A stretch of DNA of 64,000 nt from JAICWP01 sp035252015 (GCA_035252015.1 DATFDP010000044.1:1-64000); one strand, 5' to 3'; shown: positions 27,707 through 36,890, counted from the stretch's first letter. Numbers and translations are program-made. The notes: a model not told the origin generated them from the letters alone.

Positions 27707-28510
27707 ATGCATGTTGACGCTTTGCCCGCGCAAGAGCCGCTTGTCCTCACTACACACGTGAATCGCGTCGCTACACTCACTCTCAATCGCGGGGGGCGAT
27801 TCAACCCGCTCTCCAGCCAGATGATTGCCGCCCTCCAGGCGGAGCTGCATGCCACCGCCAAAGATCCCGCGGTAAGGGTAGTAGTTCTCGCCGCTGAAGG
27901 AAAGGGCTTCTGCGCAGGTCATGACCTGCAGGAGATGCGCGCTCACGCTGGCGACAAGAGCTGGCAGCGTCAATTGTTCGACGACTGCAGCCGGATGATG
28001 ATTTCGCTCACCCAAATGCCCCAGCCAGTAATCGCCCGCGTCCACGGTATTGCCACCGCCGCCGGTTGCCAGCTCGTTTCCATGTGCGACCTTGCCGTCG
28101 CCGCCGACACTGCCAGGTTCGCCATGCCGGGAATCAACATCGGTGTCTTCTGCTCCACGCCTGCGGTAGGCGTGGTGCGGAATGTAGGCCGGAAACGCGC
28201 CATGGAAATGCTCCTCACCGGAGAGACCATTGATGCCCACACCGCGCTCTCTTGGGGGCTGGTCAATCGTGTTGTTCCCGCTGCCCAGCTGGACGCAGAA
28301 ATTGCGCGCTTCACGGACATCATCCTGTCTCGCAGTTCAGCCGCAGTCCAACTCGGTAAGCAGGCCTTCTACGGCCAAGTTGATCGTCCTCTCTCGGCCG
28401 CTTATGACAGCGCGAGCGAGGTGATGGCGTGCAATCTGCTTTTGGAAGATGCCGCCGAAGGGATGGACGCGTTTCTGCAGAAGCGCCCTGCCTCTTGGCG
28501 CGGCAGATGA
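27707..28510 (+). CDS. Enoyl-CoA hydratase/isomerase family protein (ECHDC3-like)
   Basis: 267 aa crotonase-fold protein. The ATG at 27707 has a strong AGGGAGGT site; the frame is open to 27650. Oxyanion-hole segments FCAGHDLQEM and GIATAAGCQLVSMCDLAVA are conserved, and GLVNRVVP marks the domain end. In the second active-site segment the catalytic glutamate of classic hydratases is replaced (INIGVFCSTP), as in ECHDC3-type members, so hydratase activity is doubtful. Its TGA and the stop of the convergent downstream gene share the palindrome TGATCA, leaving no space for a terminator. Confidence 0.8.
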   Translation: MHVDALPAQEPLVLTTHVNRVATLTLNRGGRFNPLSSQMIAALQAELHATAKDPAVRVVVLAAEGKGFCAGHDLQEMRAHAGDKSWQRQLFDDCSRMMISLTQMPQPVIARVHGIATAAGCQLVSMCDLAVAADTARFAMPGINIGVFCSTPAVGVVRNVGRKRAMEMLLTGETIDAHTALSWGLVNRVVPAAQLDAEIARFTDIILSRSSAAVQLGKQAFYGQVDRPLSAAYDSASEVMACNLLLEDAAEGMDAFLQKRPASWRGR

Positions 28511-29623
28511 TCAGTACATGATGGTCTTGGTCAGGTGATGCGGCCAGGACGTGGTGTGGTAATGCGTCCACAGGCGCGCGTCAATTTGCGGAATAATCAC
28601 CTGCTGCTCCGGCGGACGCAACTTGTTGATCGCATCCGCCAACAATGCGGTCGCGTATAGACAGTGGGCCCGAATTTCGATCTCCTGAGCGCTGTCACGT
28701 GGAATCAGCTGGTACGAATTGATCGCCTGCTCCAGAGCCGGCGAGTAGCTGGTCATGCCCATCAAGCGCAGCGCCACCGGCACAATGTAGTCGGCGAAGG
28801 CGGTCATTTTCTGCGGATCCTCCAGGCGGAACGCTCCCGTGGCGTTCAATCCTGAATAGATTTGCCAGAAGCCGAGTTGCGCCAGCTTATAAAACTTCAC
28901 CTCGTGCCCGTCGTAGAGGCTAACGTCGTTGTAACGCGGGAACTCCGCAGAGAGGCGCTCCACCAGGCCCTTCCCCTGGCCGTATAGGCGTGGCGGACAG
29001 GAGCGGATGAAGTTGTAAAAGCGCCCTCCATATTTCGCCGCCAGCACTTGGCCAGCCTCGCGCAGCAGCACTGTCTTCTCCTCCAGCATGGGGATTTCCA
29101 TATTGCCGGCAAAGATTTTCTCCATGTCGCGGCGCGTTATCTTTGCTAAAAACTTGCCATCCAGAATGGGAACGCCCTCATCCATCGCGCGTTTCAGGCA
29201 GCCGAACATGGCCTCGGAGTCCGACAGGTGAGCGCCCGCGTAGTCGGTCTGGAACTTCACATGGGTTTTGAAGTCTGTAAACGCTGTATCAATGGTGTTG
29301 CCTACCATGACGAAATCCATGGCGACGTCTGGAGTTTTCTCCAGTCCATAAGGCACCGCCAAATTTGGCATGGGCAGTTCTTCGTAAGCCATCCAGCCGG
29401 CGATCTCCACAATCTTGTCGTAGTGGGTACGCACGTCGCGGGAGTTCTCGATCACTGGCCGCAGGCTCTCCGTGACCGGACTACCCAACGGCGGCGGCCA
29501 GTGAGCCGACTTGGCTGAGCCAGCACTTCTGGACTTGACGCTCTTGGCGGAGCTTTTCCTCGCGGCTGCAATCGTGGCAATAGTGGCAATTCCCTGCAAC
29601 ACGTGACGGCGGCTTAAAGTCAT
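28511..29623 (-). CDS. Queuosine-salvage family protein (DUF2419/Qng1-like) with twin-arginine leader
   Basis: 370 aa. From about residue 60 it matches the Qng1/C9orf64 family, which releases queuine from queuosine 5'-phosphate or nucleoside: AHLSDSEAMFGCLKRAMDEG, FYNFIRSCPPRLYGQG, and the signature FADYIVPVALRLMG followed by SYSPALEQAI and AQEIEIRAHCLYA. Unlike known members, it begins with a Tat-type leader (TLSRRHVLQGIATIATIAAA). Start ATG 29623 has GAGGA six bases upstream; longer forms to 29692 only add residues before the leader. It is divergent from a Tat-leader cytidine deaminase. Predicted to work outside the cytoplasm on scavenged modified nucleosides (inference). Confidence 0.72.
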   Translation of the reverse strand: MTLSRRHVLQGIATIATIAAARKSSAKSVKSRSAGSAKSAHWPPPLGSPVTESLRPVIENSRDVRTHYDKIVEIAGWMAYEELPMPNLAVPYGLEKTPDVAMDFVMVGNTIDTAFTDFKTHVKFQTDYAGAHLSDSEAMFGCLKRAMDEGVPILDGKFLAKITRRDMEKIFAGNMEIPMLEEKTVLLREAGQVLAAKYGGRFYNFIRSCPPRLYGQGKGLVERLSAEFPRYNDVSLYDGHEVKFYKLAQLGFWQIYSGLNATGAFRLEDPQKMTAFADYIVPVALRLMGMTSYSPALEQAINSYQLIPRDSAQEIEIRAHCLYATALLADAINKLRPPEQQVIIPQIDARLWTHYHTTSWPHHLTKTIMY

Positions 29624-29766
29624 TGGCATTCCTCGGTATGGGTGTCGTCCCCGCAAAATCGAAGAAAGGCGGTAGCTTACTCCTGCTTTCAACCTCGGAG
29701 GGACAAAAATTCGGCCCTTCAGCGCGTGGAGGAATCAAAGGTAAACACCCGGTGCTGGCATAGTCC

Positions 29767-29772
29767 TATACT
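29767..29772 (+). promoter_or_regulatory. Candidate -10 box for the cytidine deaminase gene
   Basis: TATACT 33 bases before the ATG at 29805, in the 181-base gap between two divergent genes. No convincing -35 at 16-18 bases, so it may need an activator. GGAGA shortly before the ATG is the ribosome site. Confidence 0.3.
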
Positions 29773-29804
29773 GGTCCGCTCATAAAGTCCCCTCGGAGAT
29801 ATCC

Positions 29805-30812
29805 ATGTCCGATCACACCATGACCCGCCGCAGCGCGCTTTCCCTGCTCGGTTCTGCTGCCATTGCCGCTGCCCTTCCCTTCCCGCTGCTTGCGGACGAC
29901 TTTAAGAGCACTGCTCTTCGCCAAACCCTGCCCAAGTTCACCGAGAAATCGCGTTCTTTGCTGCTCAAGCTGATGCAGGACCCAGGCTACAGCGGTCAGA
30001 TCACCGCGGCGGACGCGGACGCTCTTGCGCAAAACGAGGGCACGACCATCGAGGAGTTGATGAGCGAACTGATTCCGCTGGCCCGCAGTTATTCCCATGC
30101 TCCTATTTCTAATTTTTTCGTGGGGTGCTTAGTGCGGGGCGCGAGCGGATGCCTCTACACCGGCGCCAACATCGAGATTCCTGGCCAGTGCCTCGGCTTT
30201 GCTGTTCACGCCGAACAGGCGGCGGTCTCCAACGCCTACATGCATGGCGAGAACGCCGTCACAGCGCTCGCTGTCGGCGGCGCGCCCTGTGGCCATTGCC
30301 GCCAGTTCATCAACGAAGCTTCGCCCGACGGCGAAATTCAGATCTTGAATCCCAACAAGCCCCCAACCAGGCTTTCCGCCATCCTGCCCTCCGCATTCGG
30401 CCCGGCGGCGTTAGGCATGAAGCACGGAGCCTTCCCTATCCGCGAGGCAAATCTGACGCTGGTCTCTCCGGCCGCTGATCCCATTGTCGCGGCAGCCCTG
30501 CAAGCCGCTCGTAATGCCTACGCCCCCTACAGCACTTCTCCATCCGGGGTAGCGATCCGGAGCGCACAAGGCCGGATATTCCGCGGCTCGTACATCGAGA
30601 ACGTGGCCTTCAACCCGAGCCTCTCTCCGCTACAGATTGCGCTGGCGCAGATGATCGCGGCAGGCCAGCATTACTCCGCCATCGCCGAGGTCACGCTCGT
30701 GGAAGTGCAGGGTGCAAAAATCAGTCAGAAGGCCGTGACGGAAACGGTCCTGGGCGCAATCGTGCCCACGGTGAAACTGAAACATGTATTCGCGCACCCA
30801 ACCAGCGCGTAA
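29805..30812 (+). CDS. cdd: Cytidine deaminase (E. coli Cdd-type, two domains) with twin-arginine leader
   Basis: 335 aa. After MTRRSALSLLGSAAIAAALP (residues 6-25), a clear Tat leader, comes a two-domain cytidine deaminase. The first domain has the zinc site H135-A-E137 (VHAEQAA) and PCGHC (C162, C165), with the substrate segment SNFFVG. The second domain (about 220-330) repeats the fold (ARNAYAPYSTSPSGVAIRS) without zinc ligands, as in E. coli Cdd. It deaminates cytidine or deoxycytidine to uridine. Cytidine deaminases are normally cytoplasmic, so the leader is exceptional and echoes that of the divergent queuosine-salvage protein. Function in periplasmic nucleoside scavenging is inferred. 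Confidence 0.85.
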   Translation: MSDHTMTRRSALSLLGSAAIAAALPFPLLADDFKSTALRQTLPKFTEKSRSLLLKLMQDPGYSGQITAADADALAQNEGTTIEELMSELIPLARSYSHAPISNFFVGCLVRGASGCLYTGANIEIPGQCLGFAVHAEQAAVSNAYMHGENAVTALAVGGAPCGHCRQFINEASPDGEIQILNPNKPPTRLSAILPSAFGPAALGMKHGAFPIREANLTLVSPAADPIVAAALQAARNAYAPYSTSPSGVAIRSAQGRIFRGSYIENVAFNPSLSPLQIALAQMIAAGQHYSAIAEVTLVEVQGAKISQKAVTETVLGAIVPTVKLKHVFAHPTSA

Positions 30813-30910
30813 CTGAATTTTTAAACAAAGTTCCACGGTTACGCCGTCGTGCCAGACTCGGTCGAGCTAAAAGTGGTTTGGTAGACTGGCTGATTACAAG
30901 CGAGGGTCCC

Positions 30911-32269
30911 TTGAATGAAAATTCTCCAGCGCTTGGGGGACCCTCTGCCGCTTTTGCGCCTCGCAAACCTCAGCCTGCGACCGCCGCCACCAGCGTCCGC
31001 TGGTACATGATGGGGCTGGTGGTGGCTACCTCCATCCTCACCTATCTCGATCGTCTCAACCTCAGCATCGCGGGCAAGTACATCCAGGACGAATTCGCCA
31101 TTCCCGTCCGTACCATGGGTTGGATCTTCAGCGCGTTTCTTTTAGGTTATGCGCTGTTTCAGATTCCAGGCGGCTATGCCGCGGACCGGTTCGGCCCACG
31201 ACGCCTGTTTGTAGTTGTGATTACGTCCTGGTCGCTACTGACCGCCGCCACAGCTATCGCCCCTCGCCTACCTCTCGTGCACTGGTTCGGCCTGGCATGG
31301 TCCTTCGCGATTATGCGCTTCCTGATTGGCATCGGCGAGGCGCCCAGTGCACCCGGTTATGCTACGGTGGTGGCCGCCTGGATGGGCAATCGCTACCGCG
31401 GCGTCGGCAGCAGCTTCTCCATGCTCGGCATCGGCCTGGGTGGCGCTTTCACCCCCATCTTTATCGCCTCGGTGATGCAGCATTGGGGATGGCGCGCCTC
31501 CTTCTACATCAGTGGCGCACTGGGGCTGCTGATCGCCATCACCTGGTACTATTTCGCGACGGACCAGCCGGAAACCCACCCCAGCGTCAATTCCGCCGAA
31601 CTGGAATTGATCCGACGCGGTGGCGCCAGCCCTCGCGTCCGGCGCGAAGATACGCCTTGGACGAAAATCTTGACCAGCCGCTCTGTGATTGCCTTGATCC
31701 TCGGGTACTTCTGTCAGGGATTTCCCATTTACTTCTACCACACGTGGTTTTTCATCTATCTGGTGCGCGTGCGAGGATTTTCCCTTATCCAGGGCGGATT
31801 CTGGGCCGCTTGCCCTTACCTGGCGATCGCCATCCTTTCACCCTGCGGCGGCTGGTTCTCCGATTTTGCCGTACGCACAATGGGACGGCGCCTGGGAAGG
31901 AAGGCTGCGGTTTGGCTGGGCATGTCAGGCTCCGCGGTTTTGCTTTGGAGCGGAGGACACACCCCCAACAACTTTGCTGCCATTGCTATGCTCGCCGCCG
32001 CCGCCGGCCTAAACATGTTTGCCGCAGCAACCTTCTGGGCGGCTTGCATTGACCTTTCGCAAAAGCACTCTGGCTCGCTCTCCGGCCTCATGAACACCCT
32101 GGGCAATCTTGGCGGCTGGCTGTCCCCGATTGTGACCGCCTATGTGGCCACCAGGTTCGGGTGGTCTCGTGCCTTGGCTTTGGCTGCCCTGGTCACGCTG
32201 GGGAGTGGCCTCTGCTGGCTCTTTGTTGATGCCAGCAGAAGCATTGACGAGCCTTCCGTCTCGTCCTGA
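30911..32269 (+). CDS. MFS transporter, anion:cation symporter (ACS) family
   Basis: About 452 aa with twelve helices. TYLDRLNLSIAGKYI at the end of helix 1 and the loop GGYAADRFGPRR are ACS-family signatures, the group that includes glucarate, galactonate and hexuronate transporters. There is no ATG near the first helix; TTG at 30911, preceded by GCGAGGG, is the likely start, and a further TTG at 30878 is the alternative. The protein probably imports an acidic sugar. It precedes the phosphoketolase by 85 bases, which may reflect a shared pentose/aldonate pathway (inference). Confidence 0.8.
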   Translation: MNENSPALGGPSAAFAPRKPQPATAATSVRWYMMGLVVATSILTYLDRLNLSIAGKYIQDEFAIPVRTMGWIFSAFLLGYALFQIPGGYAADRFGPRRLFVVVITSWSLLTAATAIAPRLPLVHWFGLAWSFAIMRFLIGIGEAPSAPGYATVVAAWMGNRYRGVGSSFSMLGIGLGGAFTPIFIASVMQHWGWRASFYISGALGLLIAITWYYFATDQPETHPSVNSAELELIRRGGASPRVRREDTPWTKILTSRSVIALILGYFCQGFPIYFYHTWFFIYLVRVRGFSLIQGGFWAACPYLAIAILSPCGGWFSDFAVRTMGRRLGRKAAVWLGMSGSAVLLWSGGHTPNNFAAIAMLAAAAGLNMFAAATFWAACIDLSQKHSGSLSGLMNTLGNLGGWLSPIVTAYVATRFGWSRALALAALVTLGSGLCWLFVDASRSIDEPSVSS

Positions 32270-32326
32270 TTTTCTTTGCTGCAGCCTGCGGCACCTTCCC
32301 TTGCCGAGCAGAATCCAACGACGTAG

Positions 32327-32340
32327 CATTCATATGAATG
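32327..32340. promoter_or_regulatory. Perfect 14-base palindrome before phosphoketolase
   Basis: CATTCATATGAATG is fully self-complementary and ends two bases before the TAGGAG ribosome site of the gene at 32355. Position and symmetry suggest an operator or a small mRNA structure controlling phosphoketolase; the cognate protein is unknown. Confidence 0.35.
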
Positions 32341-32354
32341 GTAGGAGTCTATTC

Positions 32355-34751
32355 ATGGCCACAACTGTCGCCGAATCCTCTGGACACCGCGTTTCCGACC
32401 GCCCTCTTAGCTCCCAGGAACTCGAAAAAATGGACGCCTATTGGCGCGCCGCCAACTACCTTTCAGTGGGTCAGATTTACCTTTACGCCAATCCGCTGTT
32501 ACGGGAGCCACTGAAACTCGAACATATTAAGCCGCGTCTGCTCGGGCACTGGGGGACCACTCCAGGGCTCAATTTCATCTATGTCCATGTCAATCGGATC
32601 ATCAAGAAGTATGACCTCAATGCCATTTTCATCACTGGCCCGGGTCACGGCGGCCCCGGAATCGTAGCCAACACCTACTTAGAAGGAACATATACCGAGC
32701 TCTATCCCAACATCCCGCAAAACGAAGACGGAATGCGCAAGCTGTTCAAACAGTTCTCGTTTCCTGGCGGGATTCCCAGCCATGCCGCTCCCGAAACGCC
32801 AGGCTCGATTAATGAAGGCGGAGAACTGGGTTACTCTCTTGCGCATGCGTATGGAGCAGTATTCGACAACCCCAACTTGTTAGCCTGTTGTGTCATCGGC
32901 GACGGAGAAGCGGAGACGGGCGCTCTGGCCACGAGTTGGCATTCGAACAAATTCCTCAATCCGGCTGGCGACGGTGCCGTTCTCCCCATTCTTCACCTCA
33001 ATGGCTACAAGATTGCCAACCCGACCGTCCTGGGGCGAATGAGCGACGAAGAGCTCACCTATCTGTTCCGCGGCTATGGCTACAAGCCCTTTTTTGTTGA
33101 GGGACAAGAACCGGAAAAGATGCACCAGTCCATGGCTGCAACCCTTGATACCATCGTTGAGGAAATCGGCGGCCTCCAGGAAAACGCCCGGCGCAGCCGC
33201 TCAGACGTGCGTCCCATCTGGCCCATGCTGGTGTTACGCAGCCCCAAGGGCTGGAGTGGCCCCAAGTTCGTGGATGGCAAGCCGGTCGAGGGCACGTGGC
33301 GCGCTCACCAGGTTCCTGTCTCCGACCTCCGGAATCCAGAGCACTTGAGAATTCTGCATGACTGGATGAAGGGCTACCGTCCCGAGGAACTGTTCGATGC
33401 CGCCGGCAAATTCCGGGCAGATTTAGCTGAACTCGCTCCTAAAGGTAATCGCCGCATGGGAGCCAATCCCCACGCCAATGGCGGGCTGCTGCTCAAGAAC
33501 CTGGTGATGCCCGATTTCCGCCAGTATGGCGTGAAGGTTGCCAAGCCGGGTGCGGAAACGGCAGAGGCCACAAAGGTTGCAGGCGTGTTCCTTCGGGACG
33601 TGATGAAACTGAATATGGACTCCAGGAACTTTCGCATTGTCGGGCCCGATGAAACCGCCTCGAACCGCCTCGACGCGGTTTTTCAGGTCACCTCCAAGGT
33701 CCTGATGGAACCTATCCTCCCCACTGACGAGGATCTTTCTCATGACGGGCAAGTTGTGGAGATGCTGAGCGAGCACATGTGCCAGGGCTGGCTTGAGGGT
33801 TATCTCCTGACCGGACGCCACGGCTTATTTTCCTGCTACGAAGCCTTCATTCACATCATCGATTCCATGTTCAACCAGCATGCCAAATGGCTGAAGGTCT
33901 CTCGCAATATTCCCTGGCGGCGGCCCATCGCTTCATTAAATTATCTTTTGACCTCGCACGTCTGGCGCCAGGATCACAACGGGTTCAGCCACCAGGATCC
34001 CGGATTCATTGATTTTGTGGTCAACAAAAAGGCTGAGCTCGTGCGCGTCTACCTTCCGCCCGATGCCAACACTCTGTTGTCCGTTACCGACCATTGTTTA
34101 CGCAGCCGCAACTACGTGAATGTAATTGTAGCCGGCAAACACCCCGCGCCCCAGTGGCTGGATATGGAGGCGGCCATTGAGCACTGTACCAATGGCATTG
34201 GCATCTGGAGTTGGGCCAGTACGGACCAGAACAGCGAGCCGGATGTGGTCATGGCCTGTGCGGGCGATGTTCCTGCACTGGAAACACTGGCCGCTGTAGA
34301 TCTATTACGCCATCATTTTCCAGACATCAAGATTCGGGTCGTGAACGTCGTCGATCTGATGACGTTGCAGCCCAGCTCCGAACATCCTCACGGCCTCAAC
34401 GACCGCGATTTTGATTCCATTTTCACGGTGGACAAGCCAATCATCTTTGCTTATCACGGCTATCCTTGGCTGATCCACCGGCTTACCTACCGCCGGCGCA
34501 ATCACGATAATCTCCATGTGCGCGGCTACAAGGAGGAGGGGACAACCACGACGCCATTCGATATGACTGTGCTCAATGAGCTCGACCGCTATCACCTGGC
34601 CGGCGACGTCGTAGACCGCGTCCCTCGCCTGCAGCGCATTGGCGCTCATTTTAAACAGTATCTTCGTAACCAGTTGGTTGCGCATAAGCAATACATATAT
34701 GAGCACGGCGATGATATGCCCGAGATCCGAAACTGGACCTGGCCAGGCTGA
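32355..34751 (+). CDS. xfp: Xylulose-5-phosphate/fructose-6-phosphate phosphoketolase
   Basis: 798 aa, standard length. A thiamine-diphosphate enzyme cleaving xylulose 5-phosphate or fructose 6-phosphate with phosphate into acetyl phosphate plus glyceraldehyde 3-phosphate or erythrose 4-phosphate. Signatures: GHWGTTPGLNFIY, ITGPGHGGPG, the ThDP-binding GDGEAETGALATSWHSNKF, and QDHNGFSHQDPGF. ATG 32355 is chosen for its TAGGAG site; an in-frame ATG at 32334 adds seven residues and overlaps the palindrome. Acetate kinase follows after two bases, so acetyl phosphate is converted to acetate and ATP. Cytoplasmic. Confidence 0.95.
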   Translation: MATTVAESSGHRVSDRPLSSQELEKMDAYWRAANYLSVGQIYLYANPLLREPLKLEHIKPRLLGHWGTTPGLNFIYVHVNRIIKKYDLNAIFITGPGHGGPGIVANTYLEGTYTELYPNIPQNEDGMRKLFKQFSFPGGIPSHAAPETPGSINEGGELGYSLAHAYGAVFDNPNLLACCVIGDGEAETGALATSWHSNKFLNPAGDGAVLPILHLNGYKIANPTVLGRMSDEELTYLFRGYGYKPFFVEGQEPEKMHQSMAATLDTIVEEIGGLQENARRSRSDVRPIWPMLVLRSPKGWSGPKFVDGKPVEGTWRAHQVPVSDLRNPEHLRILHDWMKGYRPEELFDAAGKFRADLAELAPKGNRRMGANPHANGGLLLKNLVMPDFRQYGVKVAKPGAETAEATKVAGVFLRDVMKLNMDSRNFRIVGPDETASNRLDAVFQVTSKVLMEPILPTDEDLSHDGQVVEMLSEHMCQGWLEGYLLTGRHGLFSCYEAFIHIIDSMFNQHAKWLKVSRNIPWRRPIASLNYLLTSHVWRQDHNGFSHQDPGFIDFVVNKKAELVRVYLPPDANTLLSVTDHCLRSRNYVNVIVAGKHPAPQWLDMEAAIEHCTNGIGIWSWASTDQNSEPDVVMACAGDVPALETLAAVDLLRHHFPDIKIRVVNVVDLMTLQPSSEHPHGLNDRDFDSIFTVDKPIIFAYHGYPWLIHRLTYRRRNHDNLHVRGYKEEGTTTTPFDMTVLNELDRYHLAGDVVDRVPRLQRIGAHFKQYLRNQLVAHKQYIYEHGDDMPEIRNWTWPG

Positions 34752-34753
34752 CC

Positions 34754-35971
34754 ATGAAAATTTTGGTCCTGAATTCAGGCTCATCCAGCCAGAAAAGCTG
34801 CTTGTACGAAATCAACCACTCGCCTCCCTCGGATCCGCCTGCCTGCGTTTGGGCCGGAAAAATCGAATGGCAGGGCGATACCAGCTCGTTGTCGATCAGT
34901 GGCGCGCGAGGACTCGCATACAAGGAACACCTCACCGATACGTCACGCGTCCAGGCACTTGAGGACCTGATTGGCCGGCTTTGGAAAGGACCAGCCGCCG
35001 CCCTGAGCTCGCCATCTGAGCTGGACGTGGTTGGACACCGAATCGTATACGGCGGGGCCGAATACCAAAATCCTGTTCAGGTCACGCCGGAAGTGAAATC
35101 AACCATCGCCAGCCTGACAGCGTTGGCGCCGCTGCACAGCCGCGCCGAGCTCGAAGGAATGGAGATTGTGGAGCGGCTGTTCGGCTCCATCCCACAGATC
35201 GCCGTCTTCGATACCGCCTTTCACCACACCATGCCGCTCTCCTCGGCCCTCTACCCTGGCCCTTACGAATGGTTCACCCGGGGTATTCGCCGGTTTGGAT
35301 TTCACGGCATCAACCACGCATATTGCGCCGAACGCGCTGCGCACTTGCTGCGTCGTGACCTAAGTTCCTTTAGACTCGTCACTTGTCATCTAGGAAACGG
35401 ATGTTCCCTCGCTGCCATCAAAAACGGCCGCAGTATTGATACAACCATGGGCTTCACGCCCCTCGAAGGTCTGATGATGGGCACACGCTCCGGCTCCATC
35501 GATCCGGGCATTCTCACCTACCTTATGCGACACGACCGTCTGAGCGCAGAACAACTCGACGATCTCTTAAATAGCAAATCGGGGCTGCTGGGCGTCTCGA
35601 GACGCTCGGCAGATATGCGGGACATTTTGGCCGCCATAAGAACGGGCGACGAGCGCGCGAAACTCGCTTTCGATATTTACATCCACCGCCTGCAGGCCGG
35701 AATCGGCAGCATGGTTGCTGTGTTGGATGGGCTCGATGCCTTAGTGTTTACGGCCGGTGTAGGCGAAAATTCGCCCGAGGTGCGGTCGGCGTGCTGCAGC
35801 AATCTGGAATTTCTAGGTCTGAAACTCGATCCCGACAGGAACGCACACAGCCCCGCCGACGCCAACATCGCGGCGCCAAAGTCCCGTGTTCCTGTGCTCG
35901 TGATTCGCGCACAGGAGGACTGGCGAATTGCGCGCGATTGCTGGACTGTCCTGAAAGACAATAAAGATTGA
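34754..35971 (+). CDS. ackA: Acetate kinase
   Basis: 405 aa. Interconverts acetyl phosphate and acetate with ATP. MKILVLNSGSSSQK is the canonical first strand; FDTAFHHTMP, FHGINHAY, CHLGNGCSLAAI, MGFTPLEGLMMGTRSGSIDP and FTAGVGENS are all conserved, covering nucleotide and acetyl-phosphate sites. Start codon two bases after the phosphoketolase stop, without a strong ribosome site of its own, so translation is probably coupled. The pair is the standard phosphoketolase shunt module. Convergent with the next gene. Confidence 0.95.
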   Translation: MKILVLNSGSSSQKSCLYEINHSPPSDPPACVWAGKIEWQGDTSSLSISGARGLAYKEHLTDTSRVQALEDLIGRLWKGPAAALSSPSELDVVGHRIVYGGAEYQNPVQVTPEVKSTIASLTALAPLHSRAELEGMEIVERLFGSIPQIAVFDTAFHHTMPLSSALYPGPYEWFTRGIRRFGFHGINHAYCAERAAHLLRRDLSSFRLVTCHLGNGCSLAAIKNGRSIDTTMGFTPLEGLMMGTRSGSIDPGILTYLMRHDRLSAEQLDDLLNSKSGLLGVSRRSADMRDILAAIRTGDERAKLAFDIYIHRLQAGIGSMVAVLDGLDALVFTAGVGENSPEVRSACCSNLEFLGLKLDPDRNAHSPADANIAAPKSRVPVLVIRAQEDWRIARDCWTVLKDNKD

Positions 35972-36059
35972 ACGAGGTCGCTGCATTAGTACTTGCGGCC
36001 GAGCAGGTTTCCCTACCTCATCGCCGACAACCGAACCGAGCCGTTCAGCGAAACTGGCT

Positions 36060-36890
36060 TTATCGACAGGTCGCCCCGGAGGCGGGCTGGAAATAGTTAT
36101 TCTGTGCTTCTCTTTGTGACATGAAGTGGCCCCTGGATCTCCGACGGTAACCGTCGTCTCCCGGGCAGTAGTACAAACCTGTGTGGGTGTCCGCCCAGAC
36201 CTGTAATTGCGGATTGGTGAGGCGCGCGTGTTGGGGCGTCGTTCCGGAGATGAGAAACTTCACAATTTGGTTCAGCGACAAACTTGGAGAGGTTAGCTCT
36301 GTTAGCGATTCAGGTCGGGCCGCAACAGGCTCTGAGATCCTTTGGGAAGCTTCTCCCCCCGCCCTATCGCCGAGGTGAACAGGCTGAGATTTGGTTGCTG
36401 CCGGCATTTGGCGGAGCAGCGGAGTAGCCGAATCGTCGGCGCGCCAAGCCATCCAGGCGGTTGACACCCAAATGGCAGCCGCGATGGCCAAAATCGGCAA
36501 CTGGCGAGTGCGAAAATTAGCTGCCATCCAGCGCTCGAGCAGTACGTGCCGTGCACGTTGCATGCGAACCACTGCTGCCATCCAGCGCTCGATCAGCACT
36601 GGCTGCATTCGTTGCAGCGGAACTCTCACACCCACCATCAACGCTAGAAGCGGTTGAGTGATAACATTCCAGCGTTTAAGCAGCGCATTGAATGCCTCTC
36701 GACACCGGGCAGTCCCCGTTGGCGGAGCAAGCGCTAGCCCGGGTCCTTCCAAGCCAAGGATTGACATGCGTTCCTGAGAAACAAACTCGACCCCATTCTG
36801 TTTCCTGCTTCCAGCCGACGCGGGCGGGCATGCATCGTTTGAAATTGGAAACTGCTGCTTAAGAGAGTCAGCCTTGCTCAGGGCGTTCAT
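36060..36890 (-). CDS. Hypothetical single-pass membrane protein with 18-residue repeats
   Basis: 276 aa, not recognised. About residues 96-133 contain two copies of an ERWMAA-centred unit (PVLIERWMAAVVRMQ, then HVLLERWMAANFRTR), encoded by a 19-base perfect DNA repeat with a 54-base period. A membrane helix follows (LPILAIAAAIWVSTAWMAW), then a low-complexity linker. The last 50 residues (VWADTHTGLYYCPGDDGYRR, then FMSQREAQ and ending TCR) form a short cysteine-containing motif that I recall from other acidobacterial hypothetical proteins. It follows the ExeA-OmpA gene on the same strand by 145 bases and may work with it at the envelope (inference). Confidence 0.6.
   Translation of the reverse strand: MNALSKADSLKQQFPISNDACPPASAGSRKQNGVEFVSQERMSILGLEGPGLALAPPTGTARCREAFNALLKRWNVITQPLLALMVGVRVPLQRMQPVLIERWMAAVVRMQRARHVLLERWMAANFRTRQLPILAIAAAIWVSTAWMAWRADDSATPLLRQMPAATKSQPVHLGDRAGGEASQRISEPVAARPESLTELTSPSLSLNQIVKFLISGTTPQHARLTNPQLQVWADTHTGLYYCPGDDGYRRRSRGHFMSQREAQNNYFQPASGATCR
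36520..36592. repeat. Two copies of a 19-base direct repeat inside the hypothetical membrane protein gene
   Basis: GCTGCCATCCAGCGCTCGA occurs at 36520-36538 and 36574-36592. The 54-base period equals 18 codons and gives the ERWMAA protein repeat, so it arose by in-frame duplication. Confidence 0.8.

Noticed and set aside
31120..32052. 310-codon plus-strand open frame inside the ACS transporter
   Set aside because: It is an out-of-frame shadow of the transporter, with no hydrophobic pattern or motif.
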